Below, one piece after another: positions 32,693-42,198 of a DNA stretch of 64,000 nt. Positions within the stretch are counted from its first letter, which is position 1; every line of letters starts with the position of its first letter. The notes below the pieces were generated by a model, which saw nothing but the letters and a program-made list of their open reading frames with translations, made no database searches and had not been told where the DNA came from. A program made the position numbers and the translations under genes. This DNA is from G025836975 sp048751585 (lineage in GTDB: Bacteria > Pseudomonadota > Gammaproteobacteria > Burkholderiales > Burkholderiaceae_B), in the NCBI RefSeq assembly GCF_048751585.1, contig NZ_JAZHOB010000002.1:310001-374000 (forward strand). Direction: 5' to 3'.

Positions 32693-34291
32693 TTATTTGA
32701 CAACAGGGGGCGTAACGAAGGTATGGAACGGAGCGGGCGAAGGCACGGACCATTCCAGCCCGGTGGCGCCTTCCCATGGCTTGGCGGGAGCGGGTTCGCC
32801 GCGGCCGTTCCATGCCTTAAGGGCCAGGTACAGGAAAATAAGCTGCGACAGGCCGAACCAGAATGCGCCGATGGTGGCGATTTCGTTGAAGTCGGTGAAC
32901 TGCGCCGCATAATCCGCGTAGCGGCGCGGCATGCCGGCCAGGCCCAGGAAGTGCATGGGGAAGAAGGTGATGTTGAACGAAATCATGCTGGACCAGAAGT
33001 GCCATTTGCCCAGTTTTTCGTCGTACATGCGGCCCGTCCATTTAGGCAGCCAGTAGTAGGCGCCGGCATACATGCCGAACAGCGAGCCGGCCACCATCAC
33101 ATAGTGGAAGTGGGCGATCACGTAGTAGGTGTCGTGGACGGCGATGTCGATGGGGGCAACCGCCAGGATCAGGCCGGTAAAGCCGCCGATGGTGAACACG
33201 AAGATGAAGCCGATCGCGAACAGCATGGGCGTTTCGAAGGTCAGGGACCCGCGCCACATCGTGGCAACCCAGTTGAACACCTTTACCCCTGTCGGGATGG
33301 AAATCAGCATGGTCGCATACATGAAATACAACTGCCCGGTCACGGGCATGCCGGTGGCGAACATGTGGTGCGCCCAGACCAGGAAGGACAGGATGGCAAT
33401 CGCGGCGGTTGCGTACACCATGGAGGCGTAGCCGAACAGAGGCTTGCGCGAGAACGCGGGAACGACGGCCGACACGATGCCGAAGGCCGGCAGGATCATG
33501 ACGTAGACTTCGGGGTGGCCGAAGAACCAGAACACGTGCTGATACAGGACGGGGTCGCCGCCGGCGGCCGCATTGAAGAAGGCCGTGCCGAAGTGGCGGT
33601 CGGTCAGCAGCATGGTGACGGCCGCAGCCAGCACGGGCATGATGGCCAGCAGCAGGTAGGCGGTGATCAGCCAGGTCCAGCAGAACAGCGGCATTTTCAT
33701 CAAGGTCATGCCGGGCGCGCGCATATTGAGCACCGTGACGATGATGTTGATGGCGCCCATGATGGACGAGGCGCCCAGGATGTGCACCGCGAAAATGTTG
33801 AAGTCCATGCCCGGACCCATTTGCAGCGACAGCGGGGCGTACATGGTCCAGCCGGCCGCGTTGGCGCCGCCCGGCACGAAGAAGGACACGGTGAACAGGA
33901 TCGCGCCGATGGGCAGCAGCCAGAAGCTGAAGTTGTTCATCCGGGCGAAGGCCATGTCGGACGCGCCGATCTGCAATGGGATCATCCAGTTGGCAAAGCC
34001 CACGAAGGCCGGCATGATGGCGCCGAAAATCATGATCAGGCCATGCATGGTGGTGAACTGGTTGAACAATTCAGGCTGGAAGAATTGCAGGCCCGGCGAA
34101 AACAACTCTGTTCGCAGCAACAGGGCCAGCACGCCGCCTTCCAGCAGCATGCAGAAAGAAAAGATCAGGTACATCGTACCGATATCTTTGTGGTTGGTGG
34201 CAAATAGCCAGCGACGCCAGCCATGCGGCTTGTGGTCGTGGTCGTCGTGACCGTGGCTGGCCGGGACGTGATCGGCAGTAACACTGCTCAT
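32693..34291 (-). CDS. ctaD: Cytochrome c oxidase subunit I
   Basis: Catalytic subunit of a type A heme-copper oxidase, 532 residues, about twelve membrane segments. Metal ligands are visible: the low-spin heme His in TTMHGLIMIFG, the CuB His with cross-linked Tyr in WFFGHPEVYVMILP, the His pair in WAHHMF, and the heme a3/heme a histidines in HDTYYVIAHFHYVM. The GHPEVY Glu marks the D-channel type. The start at 34291 (MSSVTADHVPASHGH) has AAGGAG eight bases ahead; a short in-frame extension exists. A His-rich N-terminus (HGHDDHDHKPH) may bind metal. Confidence 0.96.
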   Translation of the reverse strand: MSSVTADHVPASHGHDDHDHKPHGWRRWLFATNHKDIGTMYLIFSFCMLLEGGVLALLLRTELFSPGLQFFQPELFNQFTTMHGLIMIFGAIMPAFVGFANWMIPLQIGASDMAFARMNNFSFWLLPIGAILFTVSFFVPGGANAAGWTMYAPLSLQMGPGMDFNIFAVHILGASSIMGAINIIVTVLNMRAPGMTLMKMPLFCWTWLITAYLLLAIMPVLAAAVTMLLTDRHFGTAFFNAAAGGDPVLYQHVFWFFGHPEVYVMILPAFGIVSAVVPAFSRKPLFGYASMVYATAAIAILSFLVWAHHMFATGMPVTGQLYFMYATMLISIPTGVKVFNWVATMWRGSLTFETPMLFAIGFIFVFTIGGFTGLILAVAPIDIAVHDTYYVIAHFHYVMVAGSLFGMYAGAYYWLPKWTGRMYDEKLGKWHFWSSMISFNITFFPMHFLGLAGMPRRYADYAAQFTDFNEIATIGAFWFGLSQLIFLYLALKAWNGRGEPAPAKPWEGATGLEWSVPSPAPFHTFVTPPVVK

Positions 34292-34377
34292 GGTGGACTC
34301 CTTCCTACTCAACCAGGAAGCCGCTGTGCGGCGACCCGGTAAAAAACATTCAAATTCGTTTTACACGTGCCGCTGGC

Positions 34378-35538
34378 TTAGCGCAAGGCTTTGACATTGG
34401 CAGGTTGAACTATCGGATCTTGACCTTTTCCTGCGTTGCTCCATGCATTGCGGGTGTAGGTAATGACGGAGGCGATTTCAACGTCGTTCAGCTGGTCGCG
34501 GAAAGCCGCCATGGCGGTTCCGGGATGACCGTTAAGCACGGTGAGAATCTGGTCTTTCATGGGACCGAGTACATATTTTTCGTCGCCGTCCAGCGCGGGG
34601 AACGTGCCGGGAATGCCCTTGCCGTTGGCTTGGTGGCAAGCCACGCAATTGGCGGCAAACACTTTTTCGCCACGGGTGACGAGTTCGTCCTTGGTCCACT
34701 CTTTATTGGGATCGTCGGCGGCGGAAGCCAGGGCTTTCTTTTCGCCGGCGGCCCATTTTTCGTAGTCTTCCTGAGAAACCACGTCGACCACGATGGGCAT
34801 GAAGGCATGGTCCTTGCCGCAAAGCTCGGCGCACTGGCCACGGTAGGTGCCGATTTTCTCGGCGCGGAACCAGGTGTCGCGCAGGAAGCCGGGCATGGCG
34901 TCCTGCTTGACGCCGAACTCGGGAATCATCCAGGAGTGGATAACGTCGTTGGCCGTCAGGACGATGCGAACCTTCTTGTTGACCGGCACGACCAGCGGCT
35001 TGTCGACTTCCATAAGGTACAGGTCGGTACGAGGCGCGGTGCCTACGATCTGTTCGCGGGGAGTGGCCAGATTGGACAGGAACTTGACGCCTTGCGCCGG
35101 GCCGTCGATGTATTCATAGCCCCATTTCCATTGGTAGCCTGTCACTTTGACGGTCAGGTCGGAGCTGGAGGTGTCCTTCATGGCGACGACGGTGCGTGTT
35201 GCGGGCAGCGCCATGCCGATGACGATCAGGAAAGGAATGACGGTCCAGGCGATCTCGATGCCGACATGCTCGTGGAATTTTGCGGGAACCGCGCCGCGCG
35301 ATTTTCGGTGCATGATGATGGAGTAGAACATTACCCCGAACACGCCGACGAAAATGATCGCACAGATGATCAACATCATCCAGTGTATCCACATGATGTC
35401 CTGCGCAATTTGCGTGACCCCTTCGTGGAGATTGAGCTGATTGACTCGGGGGCCTCCGGGCATATCCTTGACCTGTGCACCGGCAACGCCCGCCAATAGC
35501 AATGCGCCAGTGCCCAGTAACCCTCTCAACTTCTTCAT
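34378..35538 (-). CDS. ctaC: Cytochrome c oxidase subunit II with fused cytochrome c domain
   Basis: A 386-residue periplasmic-facing subunit. A signal peptide (ending GVAGA) and two membrane segments (about 55-80 and 95-115) are followed by the cupredoxin domain. Its CuA ligands are in CAELCGKDHAFM near residue 236 with the upstream His in VIHSWMIPEFG. A class I cytochrome c domain follows, with CVACH near 296 and a Met ligand expected in the GTAMAAF segment. This fusion makes it a caa3-like oxidase that carries its own electron-entry heme. First gene of the operon; 258 bases separate it from the divergent Nudix gene. Confidence 0.95.
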   Translation of the reverse strand: MKKLRGLLGTGALLLAGVAGAQVKDMPGGPRVNQLNLHEGVTQIAQDIMWIHWMMLIICAIIFVGVFGVMFYSIIMHRKSRGAVPAKFHEHVGIEIAWTVIPFLIVIGMALPATRTVVAMKDTSSSDLTVKVTGYQWKWGYEYIDGPAQGVKFLSNLATPREQIVGTAPRTDLYLMEVDKPLVVPVNKKVRIVLTANDVIHSWMIPEFGVKQDAMPGFLRDTWFRAEKIGTYRGQCAELCGKDHAFMPIVVDVVSQEDYEKWAAGEKKALASAADDPNKEWTKDELVTRGEKVFAANCVACHQANGKGIPGTFPALDGDEKYVLGPMKDQILTVLNGHPGTAMAAFRDQLNDVEIASVITYTRNAWSNAGKGQDPIVQPANVKALR

Positions 35539-35796
35539 GCTGACCTCGAAATACGACGCGCTCTTAACAAACGTTGATTCTGGTCAAACATCTTGATCGG
35601 AAAAACGCCGGATGAGCACACAATTATTGGACGGCAGGCTTAAAATAATAAAGCCGTTAACTACCTGCTCGAATTTACTTAAAGACCGCAGAATTATAGC
35701 GAACTAGAGCGCCGCTGGGTTGGACCCATGCCAGCGATGTGGTCATATGCCCCGAAAACACAGCATAATCGGACCGGCTTACACTACAATTAATGC

Positions 35797-36630
35797 ATGA
35801 ATGATGCACACGCCCGCGTGCTGGCGCCAGTACTTGACACGCGTTACAAACTGCTTTCCAAACGAATCCAGCAATTGCCTCCGGGCGGTTCGCGGCCTTT
35901 GACAGTCGCAGGCAAGGTCGCAGGCTGGATCACCGCGAAAGCCACCAGTCACTTGTGCGATCTGCCCGGCGTGCATATCGAACCCGAAGCGGTGCATGTC
36001 ACCGCGGCCCCCACGCAGCGTTTACCGTTGAACAGTGTGTTGGCGCAACTTGCGGTGTCATTGAAAGATACCGGTTGCCTGCGCGGCTGGCGCGACGAAC
36101 TGCTCGATGTCATCGGCGAAGGGCGCCGCTTGGGCGTGATCGAGCGGGCGGCGGTCCGTCCCTTGGGTTTATTGACCAAAGCAGTTCATTTGAATGCATG
36201 GTCGCCCGACGGCCGCCTGTGGATTGCGCGCCGATCCTCCAATAAATCCACCGACCCGGGCATGTGGGACACCTTGGTCGGCGGGCTGGCGGGCGCCGGC
36301 GAAAATCTGGATGTATCGCTGTTGCGGGAAAGCAACGAGGAAGCGGGTCTCGCCCCTGCGGACATTGAAGGCCGGTCGCCCCTGCGGATTATCCTGCGCA
36401 TGCACAGGCGCTTGCCGGAAGGCTACCAGGTCGAAGATGTATTGGTCAGCGATTGCACGCTGGCCGAATCCGTCGCACCCAGGAATCTGGATGGTGAAGT
36501 CAGCGAGATCAGGCTGGTCTCGGTCGACGATCTGTGGTCCATGGTCCAGGCGGACGAATTCACTCGGGAAGCCGAATTGGTCATCCTGGAAGGCCTGCAG
36601 AAAAGGATCCGCGAAGGGCTGATTCTGTAA
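35797..36630 (+). CDS. Nudix hydrolase with DUF4743 N-terminal domain
   Basis: A 277-residue protein. The N-terminal ~125 residues match the DUF4743 module found with Nudix domains in proteins related to the yeast thiamine-pyrophosphokinase N-terminus. The Nudix box is readable as GLAGAGENLDVSLLRESNEE, then AGL, near residues 166-188, with the REXNEE core intact. It probably hydrolyses a nucleoside or thiamine diphosphate derivative. No Shine-Dalgarno-like sequence precedes the ATG, and TACACT lies only 12 bases upstream, so the mRNA might be nearly leaderless. Divergent from ctaC. Confidence 0.85.
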   Translation: MNDAHARVLAPVLDTRYKLLSKRIQQLPPGGSRPLTVAGKVAGWITAKATSHLCDLPGVHIEPEAVHVTAAPTQRLPLNSVLAQLAVSLKDTGCLRGWRDELLDVIGEGRRLGVIERAAVRPLGLLTKAVHLNAWSPDGRLWIARRSSNKSTDPGMWDTLVGGLAGAGENLDVSLLRESNEEAGLAPADIEGRSPLRIILRMHRRLPEGYQVEDVLVSDCTLAESVAPRNLDGEVSEIRLVSVDDLWSMVQADEFTREAELVILEGLQKRIREGLIL

Positions 36631-36690
36631 GCCGGGTCCGGCCGCTTGTTCTATTTCTTATTTATTAGTGTCAACTATTAGCGTGGCCGG

Positions 36691-36909
36691 CTACAGGCTT
36701 TCCTGCCAGCCAAGCAGGGCCTTGCGTGCTTTTTCGTCCAGGGTTTCCAGGGCGATTTCGCGTTTCCTGTCCATGATCATCAGCGCATAGGGTTCGGCCA
36801 ACGCCGAGGCCTGCGGGCATAGCGCCAGTTCTTCGCCCACCGAGGGCGACTTCGATCGCCAGTAATTGATCGCGGCTTCCATGTCGGCAAGAGTACACAG
36901 TGTTTTCAT
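36691..36909 (-). CDS. DUF3717-family small protein
   Basis: A 72-residue cytoplasmic protein, MKTLCTLADMEAAINYWRS onward, with the family's NYWRSKSPSVGEELALC and EPYALMIM segments. It has no signal or membrane segment. DUF3717 is common in Burkholderiales and has no known function. The ATG at 36909 gives the typical start; longer in-frame starts add a non-conserved stretch. It is a single gene between the Nudix and PhaM genes, on the opposite strand to both. Confidence 0.82.
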   Translation of the reverse strand: MKTLCTLADMEAAINYWRSKSPSVGEELALCPQASALAEPYALMIMDRKREIALETLDEKARKALLGWQESL

Positions 36910-37055
36910 GTGCGCCAGGTGTAAGCGTGATGGGACATCGTGGCAAAGGCGGCCGGCCATTAGACGGCTGCACGGCTTCAGTTTAAGCTATCGGTACATC
37001 TTGCGGCGCCTTTCCGGCTGCCGCGTATCCACAACGATTCCGTCCAGGAGCCGCC

Positions 37056-37769
37056 ATGACTACTCAAAATCATAATCCCTTTGTCTTGCCGGGGTTTGGG
37101 CAAACCGGCGACATGGCCGGCAACCCGCTGATGGCCAGCCTGGAAATGATGCGGCAGGCCTGGCAGGGGCTGGCAGGCTCGGCCGGCTTGGATCAGGCGG
37201 CCATGGCTGCGCCGGCCTCGCTGGAAGAGCTGGATCGGCGTATTGCCGATCTGCGGGCAGTCGAGAACTGGCTGCGCATGAACCAGGCTATGTTGTCCAG
37301 CACAATACAGGGGCTGGAGGTACAGCGCGCCACGATTTCCACGCTCAAGTCTTTCATGGGCGGGGCGGCAGGCGGTTCCCCGACTGGAGGGCCTTCGCCG
37401 CTGGAGCAAGTGCTGGGCATTAAACCGGCAACTGCGTCCGCCGAGACGCCGGACCAGCCTTCGTCCGTCGCCGGCGAGGCGTATACGGCGCAGGCGACGG
37501 CTGCCGCGCAAGGCTGGTGGGATATGCTGCAAAAACAGTTCGACTCTCTTGCGGCGGCAACCAGCGCCACCTTGCAAGGGGCGGAAGCGGCGGCCGAGGC
37601 TGCCCGGCAGTCAGCCACCAGCGTTTCTTCCAACTCGACAATGGGCAAAGCCGCCGGCACGGCGCGCAAAGCCACAAGGAAAAGCGCGGCTGCGCCGGCC
37701 AAATCAGCCGGAAAGGCAGCCGCCCGGCCGCGCCGCCGCGCTCCGGCTTCGCGTAAAGACGATCGCTAG
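37056..37769 (+). CDS. phaM: PhaM-family polyhydroxyalkanoate granule regulatory protein
   Basis: A 237-residue protein. Residues about 20-110 match the PhaM/PHA granule regulator family (LEELDRRIADLRAVENWLRMNQAMLSSTIQ, split here only for description). A low-complexity linker follows, then a Lys/Arg/Ala-rich tail (about 190-237; RKATRKSAAAPAKSAGKAA) resembling histone H1. In Ralstonia eutropha PhaM activates PHA synthase and tethers granules to DNA through such a tail. The cell therefore probably makes PHA granules, although no pha synthesis genes are in the window. Confidence 0.82.
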   Translation: MTTQNHNPFVLPGFGQTGDMAGNPLMASLEMMRQAWQGLAGSAGLDQAAMAAPASLEELDRRIADLRAVENWLRMNQAMLSSTIQGLEVQRATISTLKSFMGGAAGGSPTGGPSPLEQVLGIKPATASAETPDQPSSVAGEAYTAQATAAAQGWWDMLQKQFDSLAAATSATLQGAEAAAEAARQSATSVSSNSTMGKAAGTARKATRKSAAAPAKSAGKAAARPRRRAPASRKDDR

Positions 37770-37873
37770 CGGGTACGGCGCATGCAGGCGCTTTGACTCT
37801 TGTCTGGAACGCCTGTGTATCATTTCGGCTTTCCGGGTATTCTGACTCTTACATGCATCCATCAAGTACTTTC

Positions 37874-39241
37874 ATGTTGAACATCGTTATTTTGGCTGCC
37901 GGCCTCGGCAAGCGCATGCAATCCGACCTGCCCAAGGTCTTGCATCCTTTGGCGGGCAAACCCATGCTGGCGCATGTGCTGGACAATGCACGCAAGCTTG
38001 GACCTGATCGTATCGTGGTGGTGGTGGGGCATGGCGCCGACCGCGTCAAGCAGGCCTTTGCCGGTCAGGACGACATACAGTTCGCCCTGCAAAGCCCGCA
38101 ATATGGAACGGGGCATGCAGTGCAGCAGGCGGTGCCCTTGCTGCAGGATGGCGACGACAGCGCCACACTGGTCCTTTATGGCGACGTGCCTTTGGTACAG
38201 GCCGCAACGCTGCAAGGCCTGCTGGATGCGCGGGCAGGCGGCATGGCCGTGCTTACCGAGAATCTAAGCGATCCAAGCGGATATGGCCGCATCGTGCGCG
38301 ACGGCTCGGGCCAGGTGCAGCGCATCGTCGAGCATAAAGACGCCACGGACGACGAACGCGCCATCACTGAAGTGAACACCGGCATCCTGGCGGCGCCCAC
38401 CAGCCGGCTCAAAGATTGGTTGTCGCGCATAGACAATAACAATGCCCAGGGCGAATACTACCTGACCGATGTGGTCGGCCTGTCGGTCAGCGACGGCTTG
38501 CCGGTGCACGCGGCGCAGCCATCGGCCTCGTGGGAGACGCTGGGGGTCAACAGCCGGGTTCAGCAGGCGCAGCTGGAACGCGACTGGCAGGGCGAACAGG
38601 CGCGCCGCTTGCTGGAGCAGGGCGTGACCCTTGCCGATCCGGCCAGGTTCGATTTGCGCGGCGAACTGATCTGCGGCCGCGACGTATTCATCGATGTGGG
38701 CTGCGTGTTCGAAGGCCGAGTCGAACTGGCTGACGGCGTGCGCATCGGACCGCATTGCGTCATCAAGGACGCCATTATCGGCGCGGGTACGCATATCGAC
38801 GCATACAGCCATGTGCAGCAGGCGCGGGTGGCCGACGAAGCGCGCATCGGACCCTACGCGCGCTTGCGCCCCGGGGCGGATATCGGGCCGCAGGCCCATG
38901 TGGGCAATTTCGTCGAAATCAAGAAAAGCACGCTGGGCCGCGGTTCCAAGGCCAACCATCTGGCCTACATTGGCGATGCCCAGGTGGGCGAGCGCGTGAA
39001 TATCGGCGCGGGCACCATTACCTGCAATTACGATGGCGTCAACAAGTTCCAGACCGTCATAGAAGACGACGCCTTCATCGGCTCCGACAGCCAACTGGTG
39101 GCGCCGGTCCGGGTGGGGCGCGGCGCCACGCTGGGGGCCGGCACGACGCTGACCAAAGACGCGCCGGCCGACAAGCTGACTTTGTCCCGCTCGGTTCAGA
39201 AAACCATAGAATCCTGGAAACGTCCCAGCAAGAAAGCCTGA
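37874..39241 (+). CDS. glmU: Bifunctional UDP-N-acetylglucosamine pyrophosphorylase / glucosamine-1-phosphate N-acetyltransferase
   Basis: Final two steps to UDP-GlcNAc. The 455 residues fit the family length. The N-terminal uridylyltransferase has LAAGLGKRMQSDLPKVLHP and PQYGTGHAVQQA; the C-terminal half is a left-handed beta-helix of hexapeptide repeats with the acetyltransferase site in VEIKKSTLGRGSKANHLAYIGD and GTITCNYDGVNK. The ATG at 37874 gives MLNIVILAAG; an in-frame GTG-type extension reaches upstream but is not homologous. The MFS gene begins two bases after the stop. Confidence 0.96.
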   Translation: MLNIVILAAGLGKRMQSDLPKVLHPLAGKPMLAHVLDNARKLGPDRIVVVVGHGADRVKQAFAGQDDIQFALQSPQYGTGHAVQQAVPLLQDGDDSATLVLYGDVPLVQAATLQGLLDARAGGMAVLTENLSDPSGYGRIVRDGSGQVQRIVEHKDATDDERAITEVNTGILAAPTSRLKDWLSRIDNNNAQGEYYLTDVVGLSVSDGLPVHAAQPSASWETLGVNSRVQQAQLERDWQGEQARRLLEQGVTLADPARFDLRGELICGRDVFIDVGCVFEGRVELADGVRIGPHCVIKDAIIGAGTHIDAYSHVQQARVADEARIGPYARLRPGADIGPQAHVGNFVEIKKSTLGRGSKANHLAYIGDAQVGERVNIGAGTITCNYDGVNKFQTVIEDDAFIGSDSQLVAPVRVGRGATLGAGTTLTKDAPADKLTLSRSVQKTIESWKRPSKKA

Positions 39242-39243
39242 AC

Positions 39244-40629
39244 GTGATTGAAACAGCAAGCAAGGCAGCGCCACTGGCCGACGGTCTGGAAACACCCAGG
39301 CGGCATTGGGCCACCCTGACCTTGCTTTTGGCGATCACCATTACGGTGTTCGATGCCTCGATGGCCAATGTGGCTTTGCCCGCCATCGCGCATGCCTTGT
39401 CCATCAACCCGGCCGATGTGGTTTGGGTCGTCATTGCGTACAACCTGATCGTTGTCGTTTCCCTGCTGCCTTTGTCGGCGGTGGCCGAGCGCATCGGCTT
39501 CCGGCGCATGTTCGCCATCGGCATGACGCTGTTCATGCTGGCTTCGCTGGCCTCGGCCGCATCGGAGTCTTTGCTTGGCTTGCTGCTATCCCGCATGGCT
39601 CAGGGTTTGGGCTCGGCCATGCTGATGTGTCTGTTCGGCGGGCTGGTGCGCAATATATATCCCTTGAACAAGCTGGGCATGGGGATAAGCCTTAATGCCA
39701 TGACAGTGGGGTTGATGGCGGTTCTGGGCCCCACCATAGGGGCCTTCATCTTGCAATTGGCATCCTGGCACTGGATCTTCCTGGTCAATATACCCATTTG
39801 CATCGGCACCTATTTCGGCATCCGATTCCTGCCCGATGTGCCGCGCAGCCGCGGGCGCTTCGATTGGGTGGCTTGCGTATTAAGCGTGCCGGTATTCGGC
39901 TTGTCCATTGTCGGGCTGGACGCTGTAGTCAAGGATCCGGCGCGTGCGGCCCTATGCCTGCTGGTGGCGGCCTTGGCTGGCTGGGTTCTGGTGCGCCGTT
40001 CGCGCGACCAGGTCGCGCCCATTGTGCCCATCGATTTGCTGCGTATCACGCCTATCGCTTATGCGGTTGGCGCATCGGCCTTTTCTTTTGCCGCGCAAAT
40101 GTCGGCCTTTGTTGCGATGCCGTTCTACTTCAAGCAAGTCATGGGCTATTCCTACGGAGATGTGGGCATCTTGCTCGGTGCCTGGTCGGTGGGAGTCGCC
40201 GTCATGGCTCCTTTGGCAGGCCATTTGTCCACCCGTCATTCAATCGCGGTGCTTTGCGGCTTGGGCGCGGCTTGCATGGCCCTGGGGATGTTGTGGCTGA
40301 TACTGCTGCCGATAGACGCGGCCTTTGTCTGGTCCATGGCGGGCATGTTGCTGGGTGGCGTGGGCTTCGGCTTTTTCCAGACACCCAACAACAGGGCCTT
40401 GCTGGCTGGCGCTCCGCGGCATCGCAGCGGGGCCGCCGGCGGCATGCAGGCCACAACCCGTGTGTTCGGCCAGAGCTTCGGCACGGCGCTGGTGGGGGTG
40501 GCTTTTACTTTAAGCGCCGCTCATGGCGCCACGCTGGGTGTGGTGGCGGGAATATCCTGCGCGCTGGTTGCCATGGGCATCAATATCGTACGGCACTTTT
40601 TCAGCCCCGCCGCCGATCTGGATCTCTAG
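39244..40629 (+). CDS. MFS transporter, DHA2-like drug/efflux family
   Basis: A 461-residue permease with 12-14 hydrophobic segments. Motif C-like sequence near GPTIGAFILQLASWHWIFLVNIP and the N-terminal FDASMANVALPAIAHALSI identify the EmrB/QacA (DHA2) branch. The start is the GTG at 39244, two bases after the glmU stop; the frame runs open into glmU upstream, so the start rests on homology and spacing. It ends four bases before a glycosyltransferase gene. The tight packing suggests one transcript glmU-MFS-GT. The substrate is unknown. Confidence 0.88.
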   Translation: MIETASKAAPLADGLETPRRHWATLTLLLAITITVFDASMANVALPAIAHALSINPADVVWVVIAYNLIVVVSLLPLSAVAERIGFRRMFAIGMTLFMLASLASAASESLLGLLLSRMAQGLGSAMLMCLFGGLVRNIYPLNKLGMGISLNAMTVGLMAVLGPTIGAFILQLASWHWIFLVNIPICIGTYFGIRFLPDVPRSRGRFDWVACVLSVPVFGLSIVGLDAVVKDPARAALCLLVAALAGWVLVRRSRDQVAPIVPIDLLRITPIAYAVGASAFSFAAQMSAFVAMPFYFKQVMGYSYGDVGILLGAWSVGVAVMAPLAGHLSTRHSIAVLCGLGAACMALGMLWLILLPIDAAFVWSMAGMLLGGVGFGFFQTPNNRALLAGAPRHRSGAAGGMQATTRVFGQSFGTALVGVAFTLSAAHGATLGVVAGISCALVAMGINIVRHFFSPAADLDL

Positions 40630-40633
40630 GCGC

Positions 40634-41710
40634 ATGGATATCCTGCAACTGAACTTCGAGCGCGGTTGGCGCGGCGGCGAAAGGCAAACACTGCTGTCCA
40701 TGCGGCACTTCCGGACGGCAGGTCACACGGTATCGCTGCTGGCGCGCGCCGGCGGCGAGCTGGCGATGCAAGCCAGGCAGGAAGGTTTTACGGTATATGA
40801 ATATGCGACGGCGGCGGGCGTCAGCGGATTTCTGATGCGCAAAGGACGCCGCTACGACATTCTGCATGCACAGACAGCCAATATGATGACCTGGCTGGCC
40901 TTATTCAGGCGCTGGCTGGGCGGCGCCCGTGTGGTGTTCACCCGGCGCACGGCATTTCCCGTGCCGGCACGCAAAGAGCGCAGAACGGCATGGAAGTGGC
41001 GGCGGGCGGATGCGCTGATCGCCATCAGCCAGGCGGCGGCGGACGAGCCGCGGCGTCTGGGTGTGCCGGTATGCGTCATTCCCAGCGCCATTGAAGCCAA
41101 GCCGGTGGATCAGGCGCATGTCAATGCCTTCGCGCAGGAATTCAATCTATCCGGCAAGCACGTACTGGCCACGGCTGCCGCGCTGACCACGGAGAAAGAC
41201 CCTTGCACCTTGGTGCGTGCTGTACACGGCTTGCATCGGCGGCGCGATGACTTTGTATTCCTGCACCTGGGAGCCGGCGGCGATGCCGAAGCACCGGCGC
41301 GCGCGCTGGTGCGCGAGCTGGGCCTGGAACAGCATTATGTATTTGCGGGCTTCCAGCCCGGCATCGATGACCTTTACCGGCTGATGGACGTGTTCGTACT
41401 GAGCTCTCGCCACGAGGCGCTGGGAACCAGCGTGCTGGACGCTTTCCTGTATTCGGTGCCCGTGGTGGCGACAGAGGCGGGCGGCCTGAAAGAAAGCCTG
41501 GCTGAAGGACGGGGGCTGTTATGCGCGGTGGGCGATCACGAGGCCTTGGCGCAAGCCATGGACCGGGCGCTTGCCGATCGGGGCTTGCGTGCGGCCATGG
41601 TGGAAAGGGCGCGCGACTATGTGTTGCGCAAGCACGATGCCAAGGGTATGGCCGCAGCCTATCTGGCCCTGTACGAACAGTTGCTGGATGGCGGCATGCA
41701 CGCCGCCTAG
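40634..41710 (+). CDS. Glycosyltransferase, GT4-like (GT-B fold)
   Basis: A 358-residue transferase. The N-terminal half opens DILQLNFERGWRGGERQ with the GGxE acceptor-loop pattern. The C-terminal half has the nucleotide-sugar site HEALGTSVLDAFLYSVPVVA followed by TEAGGLKESL near residues 255-285, an E-x7-D/E type signature of GT4 retaining enzymes. It probably adds a sugar to a lipid or LPS acceptor using a UDP- or GDP-sugar; adjacency to glmU makes UDP-GlcNAc a fair guess but no more. The ATG is four bases after the MFS stop. Its last four bases overlap the convergent Lrp gene. Confidence 0.88.
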   Translation: MDILQLNFERGWRGGERQTLLSMRHFRTAGHTVSLLARAGGELAMQARQEGFTVYEYATAAGVSGFLMRKGRRYDILHAQTANMMTWLALFRRWLGGARVVFTRRTAFPVPARKERRTAWKWRRADALIAISQAAADEPRRLGVPVCVIPSAIEAKPVDQAHVNAFAQEFNLSGKHVLATAAALTTEKDPCTLVRAVHGLHRRRDDFVFLHLGAGGDAEAPARALVRELGLEQHYVFAGFQPGIDDLYRLMDVFVLSSRHEALGTSVLDAFLYSVPVVATEAGGLKESLAEGRGLLCAVGDHEALAQAMDRALADRGLRAAMVERARDYVLRKHDAKGMAAAYLALYEQLLDGGMHAA

Positions 41711-42198
41711 GCGGGCTTGGCCGTCAAGGCTATGCGGGTTTCGAACTTGCTGCGATGCATGGAAAAGAAGCTGCGCACATTGCGCACATTGGCCTGCGAT
41801 GTAAAGACTCGGTGAGCCATGGCATGGTAGGCCGGCATGTCGGCCACTTGCGCGACGACGACAAAGTCCGGCCCCGGCGACACCCGGTAGCATTGCAGCA
41901 CGGCGGGCTCATCCGCCAGAGCCGCCTCGAAGGCATGCATGCGCTCGGCGGTTTGTACATCCAGGGTGATTTCGATGATGGCGGTCAGCGTGCTGCCCAC
42001 TTTCGCCGGATTAACGATGGCAACCTGCTTTTCGATAACGCCTTCGTCGATCAGCCGCCGCACTCGGCGCAAACAAGTAGGGGCGGATGCATGCACACGC
42101 CGAGCCAGATCCTGATTGGTCAGTGAGCTGTCGGCCTGCATCTGCTCGAGTATGCGTAGATCGAGTTCATCCAGCTCAGTAAGTGCCTCGGTATTCAT
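41707..42198 (-). CDS. Lrp/AsnC-family transcriptional regulator
   Basis: A 163-residue regulator. The N-terminal winged helix-turn-helix reads LDLRILEQMQADSSLTNQDL then RRVHASAPTCLRRVRRL; the C-terminal RAM domain (LDVQTAERMHAFEAAL, PGPDFVVVAQVADM) senses an amino acid or similar ligand and forms dimers to octamers. It is divergent from glmS across a 149-base AT-rich gap, which is the natural place for its operator, so it may control itself and possibly glmS. Confidence 0.9.
   Translation of the reverse strand: MNTEALTELDELDLRILEQMQADSSLTNQDLARRVHASAPTCLRRVRRLIDEGVIEKQVAIVNPAKVGSTLTAIIEITLDVQTAERMHAFEAALADEPAVLQCYRVSPGPDFVVVAQVADMPAYHAMAHRVFTSQANVRNVRSFFSMHRSKFETRIALTAKPA

Noticed and set aside
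32294..34207. A 637-codon open frame on the plus strand across ctaD
   Set aside because: The translation is His/Gly/Gln-rich low-complexity text opposite a certain subunit I gene; no ribosome site or motif supports it.
35580..35796. Specific promoter boxes between ctaC and the Nudix gene
   Set aside because: A TACACT and several AT-rich stretches are present, but no -35 partner with proper spacing convinced me, so no promoter is listed.
38755..39243. In-frame upstream extension of the MFS gene through glmU
   Set aside because: The extension is an out-of-frame reading of glmU. Homology of the transporter begins after the GTG at 39244.
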